From: Kitasatospora sp. SolWspMP-SS2h
GTDB lineage: Bacteria; Actinomycetota; Actinomycetes; Streptomycetales; Streptomycetaceae
Reading direction: 5' to 3'
Assembly: GCF_003259315.1 (NCBI RefSeq)
Contig: NZ_QLLT01000012.1
Location: forward strand, 1-64,000
Length of the DNA stretch: 64,000 nucleotides
In this document: in pieces, positions 58,701 through 64,000 of the stretch
Layout of the letters: each line of letters begins with the position of its first letter
Numbering within the stretch: the first letter of the stretch is position 1
Position numbers and translations under genes: made by a program
Notes under the pieces: generated by a model
The model's input: only the letters and a program-made list of their open reading frames with translations
Told to the model about the DNA's origin: nothing
The model's database searches: none

Positions 58701-60825
58701 GGGCCAGCGGCGGCGCGGCCAGGTCGAAGGGGGCGTCGACGGTGCGCCGGACGATCTCCTCGGCGCGCTTCTCGCGGGCGGCCTCGTCGGGCTCGTCGCT
58801 GAGGTCGTGCAGCGGCAGGTCGACGTCCATCGGGGCGAGCGGGATCTGCCGGGGCTGTCCGTCGACGGCGCGGAAGGCGGTGCGGAACACGTCGTGCCGG
58901 CGGACGATCTCGGTGAGGGTGGCGTTCAGCGCGGCGGGGTCGAGCGGGCCGCGCAGCCGGATGGTGGCCTGGGCGTTGTAGGCGAGGTTGCCGGGGGCCA
59001 GCTCCTCCAGGTACCAGATCCGCTCCTGCGGGAAGGAGAGCGGCACCGGCACGCCCAGCGCCCGGTCGGCGGCGGCGGTGATCCGCGGGACGACGGGCGC
59101 GGCGTCCGGGGAGTCGAGGTGGGCGGCCATCGCGGCGACGGTGCGGGCCTCGTGGATCTGCCGCAGCGGCAGTTCACGGTGCAGTTCGGAGCGGACCCGG
59201 GAGGCGAGCCGGCCGGCCAGCAGCGAGTGGCCGCCGAGCGCGAAGAAGTCGTCGTCGCGGGCGATCCGGTCGACCGCCAGCAGGTCGGCGAGGATCGCGG
59301 CCAGCGCCCGTTCGGTGGGCGTGGCGGGCTCCTGCCCGGCGTCGAGGGGCTCGGCGCGCTGCGGCAGCGGCAGCGCCTCGCGGTCGATCTTGCCGCTGGG
59401 GGTGAGCGGCATCCGCTCCAGCACCAGCACGGTGTCGGGCACCATGTGCGCGGGCAGCAGGGCGGCGAGGTGGGCGCGCAGCCGCGCGGGGTCGAGGACG
59501 GCGCCCGGGGCCGGGGCGGCGTAGCCGACCAGCCGGGGTCCGGCGCCCAGGTCGGGGGCGGTGACCACGCTGTCGGCGACGTCGGGGTGCTCGGCGAGCC
59601 GGCGGGCGATCTCGTCGGGTTCGATCCGGAAGCCGCGGATCTTCACCTGGTGGTCGATCCGGCCGAGGAACTCCAGGTCGCCGTCCGGGCGGCGGACCAC
59701 CAGGTCGCCGGTGCGGTAGCGCAGCGCGTCGGGCCGCCCGCCGTCCGGGTCGGGGACGAAGCGCTCGGCGGTCAGGTCGGGGCGGTGCAGGTAGCCGCGG
59801 GCGACGCCGAGGCCGCCGACCAGCAGTTCGCCGGGGGTGCCGTCGGGCACCGGGCGCAGCTCCGCGTCGACGACGGCGGTGTGCGCGCCGGCGATGGCGC
59901 GGCCGATCGACGGCTTGCCGCCGCCGGGGGCGAGTTCGGCGACGGTGGCCCAGACGGTGGTCTCGGTGGGGCCGTAGGCGTTGAACATCCGGCGGCCGGG
60001 CAGCCAGCGTTCGGCGAGCGGCTCGGGGAGCGCCTCGCCGGCGCAGACCAGCACCTCCAGGTCGGGCAGGTCGGTGTCGGGCAGGGTGGCGAGCACGGAC
60101 GGCGGCACGGTGAGGTGGCTGATCCGCCGCTCGCGCAGGAAGTCGCCGAGCCCGGGTCCGGGGGCGATGTCGTCGCGCGGGGCGAGCACCAGGGTGGCGC
60201 CGGTGGCCAGCGCCATCACCGTCTCGAACACCGAGGCGTCGAAGCTGGTGGGCGCGAACTGCAGGACGCGGTGGCCGGGGCCGGCGCCGAACGCCTCGGC
60301 CTGGGCGGCGATCAGGTTGGCCAGGCCGCGCTGGAGCAGGGCCACGCCCTTGGGGCGGCCGGTGGAGCCGGAGGTGTAGATGACGTACGCGAGTTGTCCG
60401 TCCTCGGTCGCCGCCCGGGGGCCGGCCGGGTCGGAGCCCTGCGCCGGGTCGATCGTCCGGACGTCCGGGACGGGGGCCGGGCCGGGCAGCCCGGCGTCGC
60501 CGACGACCAGCTCCAGGCGGGCGTCGGCGGCCATGTGGGCGAGCCGGTCGGCCGGGTAGGCCGGGTCGAGCGGCAGCCAGGCGGCGCCGGTGCGCAGCAC
60601 GGCGAGGACGGCCACCGGGAGGTCGAGCGAGGGCCTGGTGGCGATGCCGACCACGGCGCCCCGCTCCACCCCCTGCCGGGCCAGTTCGGCGGCCAGCGCC
60701 CCGGCCCGGTCGGCCAGTTCGCGGTAGGTCAGCCGGGTGCCGCGGAACTCGACCGCGACGGCGTCGGGCATTCTCGCGGCCAGGCCGTCGAAGACGTCGA
60801 GGAAAAACGGATTCCGTGCTTCCAT
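55714..60825 (-). CDS. NRPS A-PCP-C-A-PCP (first assembly-line protein)
   Basis: A 1703-residue NRPS. A1 at about 10-490 (TSGSTGRPKG, NAYGPTETTVW), PCP1 at 505-570 (GGHSLLA), C at 595-1040 (HHLVHDG), A2 at 1065-1560 (NGYGPTETTTF), PCP2 at 1580-1645 (GGNSLLA), then a helical docking tail (LLDRLHELSDDEVEALLRDL). There is no starter C domain, so chain growth begins with a free amino acid. A1 pocket residues D196, A197, F200, T239, V260, A262, A283, V291, W292 resemble Phe codes; A2 residues D1260, A1261, F1264, F1303, L1327, G1329, G1356, T1364, F1365 resemble Val/Ile codes. ATG at 60825 with AGGGGG upstream. Confidence 0.92.
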   Translation of the reverse strand: MEARNPFFLDVFDGLAARMPDAVAVEFRGTRLTYRELADRAGALAAELARQGVERGAVVGIATRPSLDLPVAVLAVLRTGAAWLPLDPAYPADRLAHMAADARLELVVGDAGLPGPAPVPDVRTIDPAQGSDPAGPRAATEDGQLAYVIYTSGSTGRPKGVALLQRGLANLIAAQAEAFGAGPGHRVLQFAPTSFDASVFETVMALATGATLVLAPRDDIAPGPGLGDFLRERRISHLTVPPSVLATLPDTDLPDLEVLVCAGEALPEPLAERWLPGRRMFNAYGPTETTVWATVAELAPGGGKPSIGRAIAGAHTAVVDAELRPVPDGTPGELLVGGLGVARGYLHRPDLTAERFVPDPDGGRPDALRYRTGDLVVRRPDGDLEFLGRIDHQVKIRGFRIEPDEIARRLAEHPDVADSVVTAPDLGAGPRLVGYAAPAPGAVLDPARLRAHLAALLPAHMVPDTVLVLERMPLTPSGKIDREALPLPQRAEPLDAGQEPATPTERALAAILADLLAVDRIARDDDFFALGGHSLLAGRLASRVRSELHRELPLRQIHEARTVAAMAAHLDSPDAAPVVPRITAAADRALGVPVPLSFPQERIWYLEELAPGNLAYNAQATIRLRGPLDPAALNATLTEIVRRHDVFRTAFRAVDGQPRQIPLAPMDVDLPLHDLSDEPDEAAREKRAEEIVRRTVDAPFDLAAPPLARWVLIRHTAEDHTLVHVEHHLVHDGWSYALFLHELQDIYPALAAGHPSPLPEPPIGYTDFSRWQREWLRGAVLDGYLDHWTRELAGVPAALELATDHPRPADQSFAGAAVRIDLPSGLARALRSHARSRGVTLYTAMLTGFAALMSRYSGQHDLVVGTGMANRRLAEIEQMMGMVVNTVPLRIDLSGAPGFDRLAQRVHATAGRAHQWQDTPLDRLVEALDLPRDPSRNPLFQVMFSFHDSQLPDLEFAGLSGSVLERHNGSAKTDLNVVVLPRAEQRAGHGVADDDAPITLIWEYATDLFEPETVRRMVGHYFTLLAAALDDPELPYDRLDLLPEAERRRVLDAAAGPATAYGADRTIGGLFAEQAARHPDRTALVHGERSATYRELDEESNRIAHLLRRRGVGRDTPVGVLLERGDRMVTALLAVLKAGGGYVPLDPGYPRERIAAMLADTEAPVVLTRADLTGLVPPGTAEPLALDALAEELAAAPATAPETDAAPDGLAYVLFTSGSTGRPKGVMVEHRSVLRLVSATDYVAFGPDECFPQIADASFDALTFEVWGALLHGGTLAVIDTEEVLTPGGLGRALRRHGATSMFITSALFTEVMGTHPDTFAGLRHLLVGGDVLNLARIRQLLERPADGRPAHLLNGYGPTETTTFAVCHPIRDLPADATSVPIGRPIANTTGYVLDRHLSPVPTGVPGELYVGGPGVARGYAGRPGLTADRFLPDPFAADGSRMYRTGDMVRTRPDGSLDFLGRADHQVKIRGFRIEPGEVEAALAAHPAVRQTAVLVDDAPSGRRLVAYLVPADAPLPVAELRDFLAAALPPYLLPAAYVQLPAMPLTASGKIDRAALPPVGDRDLAADDRVEPRTATERELAGLVAELLGVAAIGATDDFFALGGNSLLAMRTVARVNELHRTEVPLRRFLQLPTVARLAAEVDAARAAADTPAADTGTDGVQAPAPAAGYGEDLLDRLHELSDDEVEALLRDLAENEVER

Positions 60826-60913
60826 CTGTGCGCGTTCCCCCTGGTGTCGGGACTTCACCGCAGCGCGGCGAAGGGAAGGCGGAGCATCGTTTGCCGGGCC
60901 GCCGCCGGGATAT

Positions 60914-61777
60914 TCAGGACGCCGGGTCGAAAATCCACCGGGCGGTGCCCTGCGGTTCGAACAGGATTCGGGACGTGCCGTCGAAGTCGACGGATTCCGG
61001 GAGTTCGCCGGGGGCGGTTTCGGCCACGGACAACCGGATTTCCGCAATCCGGTCGGTGGTGCCCTCGCCGGCATTCAGGACCAGCTCGAAGTCCTCGCCG
61101 GAGAGCCGGATCGCGCCGTCCGCGGCGGCGGTCCGTTCGAAGCCCAGCGCGCCCAGCACCGCGGCCAGCCGCTCGGCCCGCTCGGGGCCGGTCTCCAGGG
61201 TCACCCCGGTCAGGTCACGCAGCAGCCGGCCGTCCTCGGCGGTGCCGAGCGAGGCGTCCAGGTAGTCGGCGCGGCGCATGGCGCCGTCGGGCCGGGGCAC
61301 CGCCCCGAGGCTCTCGAAGTACTCCGGGGTGACCTCGTTGAGGAACAGCAGGATTCGGCTGCCCTCGCCCAGGTCGGCGTTGATCAGGTGGTACCAGGGC
61401 TGCTGCTCGCCGCTGCCGGGGTCGGCCCGGGTGACCAGTTGGTGCTGGTGGCGCAGGCCGGCCTCGTCCAGCAGCCGGTGCGCGACCGGCGAGGAGCCGG
61501 GCTCCTCGAAGGAGAAGACCAGACCGCCGGTGAGCGGCGAGGCGCTGGGCATCGGGCTGCCGAAGAGCTCGACCAGGGTGTTGCGGCCGGCCACGCCGAG
61601 CGTGGAGTACGAGCCGGCGACCGAGCTGTCGGCCACCTTGCGCTTGACCCGGCCGAGCCGGCCCTCGACGAAGCTGTTCGAATCGACGGCCGTCAGCACG
61701 TCCTCGCCGACCAGGACCATCACGTGGTCGATGCGCGGCACCGGGCGCTCGGCGCCGGAGGCGGATCCGCCTGTCAT
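60914..61777 (-). CDS. VOC-like / DUF5829-like protein, first gene of the core operon
   Basis: A 287-residue soluble protein. It starts with IDHVMVLVG, like glyoxalase/VOC beta strands, and ends with a second strand-rich half (ETGPERAERLAAVLGALGF, then FELVLNAGEG). The pattern resembles proteins I remember as DUF5829, without known function. The ATG has GGGGAG four to five bases upstream. It lies directly before NRPS1 (88-base gap) and divergent from the SARP gene, so it is co-expressed with the assembly line. A VOC fold can bind metals or antibiotics, so resistance or a tailoring step are possible; neither is proven. Confidence 0.55.
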   Translation of the reverse strand: MTGGSASGAERPVPRIDHVMVLVGEDVLTAVDSNSFVEGRLGRVKRKVADSSVAGSYSTLGVAGRNTLVELFGSPMPSASPLTGGLVFSFEEPGSSPVAHRLLDEAGLRHQHQLVTRADPGSGEQQPWYHLINADLGEGSRILLFLNEVTPEYFESLGAVPRPDGAMRRADYLDASLGTAEDGRLLRDLTGVTLETGPERAERLAAVLGALGFERTAAADGAIRLSGEDFELVLNAGEGTTDRIAEIRLSVAETAPGELPESVDFDGTSRILFEPQGTARWIFDPAS

Positions 61778-61895
61778 CGGTCTCCCCGATCTCGTTCCCG
61801 CCCTCGGCTTCCGTGTCCGGTCACCCACGGGCGGACCAGGCCATCTGGCCGGTCGAGTCTTGCATCGGGCTCCGTTCGAACACACCGGGGGAAAA

Positions 61896-61956
61896 CCCTG
61901 GGGACCCCTGGGACGACCCTGGGTTCCACCCTGCCTCGGGAGGACCGGGCTTGACA
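61896..61956. promoter_or_regulatory. SARP-type heptad repeats plus -35 box in the divergent region
   Basis: CCCTGGG occurs at 61896, 61906 and 61917, with a diverged copy CCCTGCC at 61929. The steps are 10, 11 and 12 bases, close to one helical turn, as in SARP operators. A perfect TTGACA follows at 61951-61956; its -10 partner (GAGCAT, 18 bases later) is weak. This region separates the SARP gene from the core operon. Confidence 0.6.
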
Positions 61957-62016
61957 CCGCGTCGAATCCCGGGCGAGCATCCTTCCGGTCCGTTCGATTT
62001 GCGATTCGGGGGAACC

Positions 62017-62817
62017 GTGCAGATCAATCTCCTCGGTGCCGTGTCCGTCACCACCGGCGGCATTGACCGAACAATTCCCGCGAACCGGGTCCGCACACTC
62101 CTGGCCGTCCTGGCCCTGAATATCGGCCGGGTGGTCCCGCAGCAGGAACTGGCCGAGGAACTCTGGTCCGGCCGGCCCCCGGCCGGTGTCCCGAACGCGC
62201 TCCAGGCCGCCGCCACCCGGCTGCGCCGGGTGCTGGAGGGCCCGGCCCGCGAGCGCACCGGCGGGACGGCGCTGCGCTCCGTCCCGCACGGCTACCTGCT
62301 CGACCTGGACCGCGACTGCGTGGACGCCAACCGCTTCCTCGCGCTCACCGCGCAGGGCTCGGCGGCGCTCGCCGCGGAGCCCGGCCGGGCCCTCGGGCTG
62401 CTCCGCTCCGGCCTCCAGCTGTGGCGCGGCCCGGCCCTGGTGGACGTCGGCGACGGCCTGCGCTGCCGCTCGGCGGCGACGCTCTTCGAGGAGCGGCGGC
62501 TGACCGCCCAGGAGGACCTGGCCGAGGCGCTGCTCGCGGTCGGCGACGTCCGGCAGGCGGTCGCCGAACTGCGCCGGCTGACCGCGGCCCGGCCCTCCCA
62601 CGAACGGTTCTGCGAACTGCTGATGGTGGCGCTGTACCGCTCCGGACGGCAGAGCGAGGCCCTGACCGCCTACCACCGCACCCGGCTGCGGCTGGACGAG
62701 GACTTCGGCCTGCGGCCGGGCGACGCCATGCAGCGCCGCTACGCCGAGATCCTCTCCCAGGACCCGGCGCTGCTCGGCCCGGCCGGCCACCGCGTCCCGG
62801 TGGCCGCGGCGGGCTGA
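62017..62817 (+). CDS. SARP-family transcriptional activator (wHTH plus BTAD)
   Basis: A 266-residue Streptomyces antibiotic regulatory protein. The N-terminal OmpR-like winged helix runs from INLLGAVSV through RVRTLLAVLALN to RSVPHGYLLDL; the C-terminal bacterial transcription activation domain (about 95-245) includes LLRSGLQLWRGPALVDV and MVALYRSGRQSEALTAYHRTR, ending in DEDFGLRPGD. There is no ATPase extension. The GTG start has GGGGGA five bases upstream. It is divergent from the core operon and probably its direct activator, with heptad-like repeats in the shared promoter region. Confidence 0.92.
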   Translation: MQINLLGAVSVTTGGIDRTIPANRVRTLLAVLALNIGRVVPQQELAEELWSGRPPAGVPNALQAAATRLRRVLEGPARERTGGTALRSVPHGYLLDLDRDCVDANRFLALTAQGSAALAAEPGRALGLLRSGLQLWRGPALVDVGDGLRCRSAATLFEERRLTAQEDLAEALLAVGDVRQAVAELRRLTAARPSHERFCELLMVALYRSGRQSEALTAYHRTRLRLDEDFGLRPGDAMQRRYAEILSQDPALLGPAGHRVPVAAAG

Positions 62818-62939
62818 CCGGCTCCGCCCGCCCGACCCGCTCCACCCGCCCGACCCGCCGCACCGGCGCGACCGGCTCCACCGACCCGACCCGCTCCACC
62901 GATCCGACCCGCCGCACCGGCCCGACCTGCTCCACCGGC
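62815..62939. repeat. 18-bp tandem repeat array behind the SARP gene
   Basis: Six full units of 18 bases (starts 62832, 62850, 62868, 62886, 62904, 62922) plus a partial first unit from 62815 that covers the SARP stop codon. Two versions alternate loosely: CCGACCCGCTCCACC-type and CCGACCCGCCGCACC-type. The period of 18 would keep any reading frame. Confidence 0.85.
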
Positions 62940-63036
62940 CACCGATGCCCGCCGGCGCCCGCGCGGTGCCCCGAACCGCCCGGTGCCGCCGCGACTTCCG
63001 CGTCCTCCGCGACTTCCGCCAAAGGAGCGTACTGCC

Positions 63037-63078
63037 ATGACCTCGAACCGCCCCCGCCCGCCCGGCGGCCCCCGGTGA
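63037..63078 (+). CDS. 13-codon leader ORF coupled to the KAS III gene
   Basis: ATG at 63037 with AAAGGAG about nine bases upstream, 13 codons (MTSNRPRPPGGPR), and a TGA at 63076-63078 that overlaps the KAS III start as GTGA. The KAS III start itself has no good ribosome binding site, so the leader likely recruits ribosomes for it. The peptide is basic and Pro-rich. Confidence 0.55.
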   Translation: MTSNRPRPPGGPR

Positions 63079-64000
63079 CCCCGGCGACACCGGCGGCCGT
63101 GCTCTGCGGGATCGGCAGCTGCCTGCCCGCGCGCCGGGTCGGCAACGACGAGCTCGCCGGGGTGCTGGACACCTCCGACGAGTGGATCCGCTCGCGCACC
63201 GGCATCGGCAGCCGCCACTGGGCCGACCCGGACAGCGCGACCTCCGACCTAGCGGTCGGCGCGGGCCGGCGGGCGCTGGCCAGCTGCGCCCCCGAGGACC
63301 GGCCGGGGGTGGACGCGGTGGTGGTCGCCACCACCACCCCGGACCGCAGCTGCCCGGCCACCGCCCCGCTGGTGGCGGCCCGGCTGGGCCTGGGCCCGGT
63401 CGCCGCGTACGACGTGGCGGCGGTCTGCACCGGCTTCGTGTACGCGCTGGCCTCGGCGAGCGGCCTGATCGCCGCGGGCATCGCCGAGCGGGTCCTGGTG
63501 ATCGGCGCGGACACCTTCTCCAGCATCCTCGACCCGGCCGACCGGACCACCTCGGTGATCTTCGGCGACGGCGCGGGCGCGGTGGTGCTGCGGGCCGGCC
63601 ACCCGGACGAGCCGGGCGCGCTGGGCGCGTTCGACCTGGGCAGCGACGGGGACGGGTACGACCTGATCACCGTCCGCGGCGGCGGCTCCGAGCAGCACCT
63701 GTCGACGGCCGCCCCGGAGCCGGGGCGGGCGTACTTCACGATGGACGGCAAGGCGGTCTTCCGGCACGCGGTGGAGCGGATGTCGCGCTCCTCGCGCACC
63801 GTGCTGGACCGGGCCGGCTGGGAGCTGTCCGGCCTGGACTGGATGGTCGGCCACCAGGCCAACCGGCGCATCCTGGACCGGCTCGCCGACGACCTCGGGG
63901 TGCCGCGCGAGCGCTCGGTCGGCAACATCGCCGAGGTCGGCAACACCTCGGCGGCCTCGATCCCGCTCGCCCTGGACGACGCCCGCGGCGCCGGCCTGCT
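63075..64000 (+). CDS. 3-oxoacyl-ACP synthase III (FabH-like), 3' end outside window
   Basis: An open frame of 308 codons to the window edge encodes a KAS III. Start region AVLCGIGSCLPARRV, then DEWIRSRTGIGSR; catalytic Cys in VAAVCTGFVYAL, His in GHQANRRI and Asn in GNTSAAS; FGDGAGAVVL is also present. It is about 20 residues short of a complete protein. FabH-like enzymes in clusters start acyl chains or transfer acyl groups; here it may make an acyl starter or modify the peptide's free amine. It is in the same direction as the SARP gene. The GTG start is supported by overlap with a small leader ORF. Confidence 0.88.
   Translation, partial: MTPATPAAVLCGIGSCLPARRVGNDELAGVLDTSDEWIRSRTGIGSRHWADPDSATSDLAVGAGRRALASCAPEDRPGVDAVVVATTTPDRSCPATAPLVAARLGLGPVAAYDVAAVCTGFVYALASASGLIAAGIAERVLVIGADTFSSILDPADRTTSVIFGDGAGAVVLRAGHPDEPGALGAFDLGSDGDGYDLITVRGGGSEQHLSTAAPEPGRAYFTMDGKAVFRHAVERMSRSSRTVLDRAGWELSGLDWMVGHQANRRILDRLADDLGVPRERSVGNIAEVGNTSAASIPLALDDARGAGL

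Noticed and set aside
55780..61332. 1850-codon plus-strand frame opposite NRPS1
   Set aside because: Antisense shadow of an NRPS with intact A, PCP and C motifs; no motifs of its own.
62815..62939. CRISPR array
   Set aside because: Units are directly adjacent 18-base tandem copies without spacers and no cas genes are present.

Overview
The window is about 64 kb of very GC-rich DNA with dense GC-biased codons, frequent GTG starts, four-base ATGA/GTGA stop-start overlaps and only a few TTA codons. Together with a hopanoid operon that also carries dxs and an aminotransferase, SARP and LAL regulators and an MbtH-dependent NRPS, this points to a streptomycete (Streptomyces or Kitasatospora; I cannot separate them from sequence alone).

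Left part, 1-16.5 kb, is mostly housekeeping: the end of a proline-rich repeat protein, a spermidine-synthase-like protein, a lapA-gluABCD amino-acid ABC importer operon, a secreted PEBP-like protein, a heterodimeric ABC exporter with complementary broken ATP sites, an aldo/keto reductase, a single-chain tandem MarR regulator divergent from fabG, a PAP2 phosphatase-like membrane protein and small proteins. Most convergent gene ends carry perfect hairpins.

Middle part, 16.5-36 kb: a hopanoid operon on the minus strand (hpnC, hpnD, hpnE, polyprenyl diphosphate synthase, shc, a 26-codon micro-ORF, hpnG, hpnH, dxs, hpnO-like aminotransferase). From memory, the layout resembles the S. coelicolor region around SCO6750-SCO6771, but ispG is missing between hpnH and dxs. 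The cyclase gene has a TTA codon near its start. Upstream lies a second minus-strand locus (cytidylyltransferase-like, glycerol-1-phosphate-dehydrogenase-like, CDP-alcohol transferase, GT2, TagGH-like ABC exporter) that looks like a cell-envelope glycopolymer or phospholipid pathway, then idi, an RsbW-like kinase and tRNA-Leu(GAG).

Right part, 36-64 kb, looks like a biosynthetic gene cluster that continues beyond the window. The core is a minus-strand operon read from 61777 down to 43056: a VOC-like/DUF5829-like protein, NRPS A-PCP-C-A-PCP, NRPS C-A-PCP whose adenylation domain is interrupted by a luciferase-like flavin monooxygenase, PKS KS-AT-ACP-reductase, amidohydrolase, MbtH, FMN reductase, acyl-CoA carboxylase beta subunit. 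Binding-pocket residues suggest an aromatic (Phe-like) residue, a Val/Ile-like residue and glycine for the three A domains, then one polyketide extender and reductive release, so the expected product is a short lipophilic peptide-polyketide aldehyde or alcohol in which glycine may be oxidised on the line. Around it are an SDR/MFS/diiron-oxygenase set, a TTA-containing LAL regulator, a SARP regulator with heptad-like repeats in its promoter region, and a KAS III enzyme cut by the window end.
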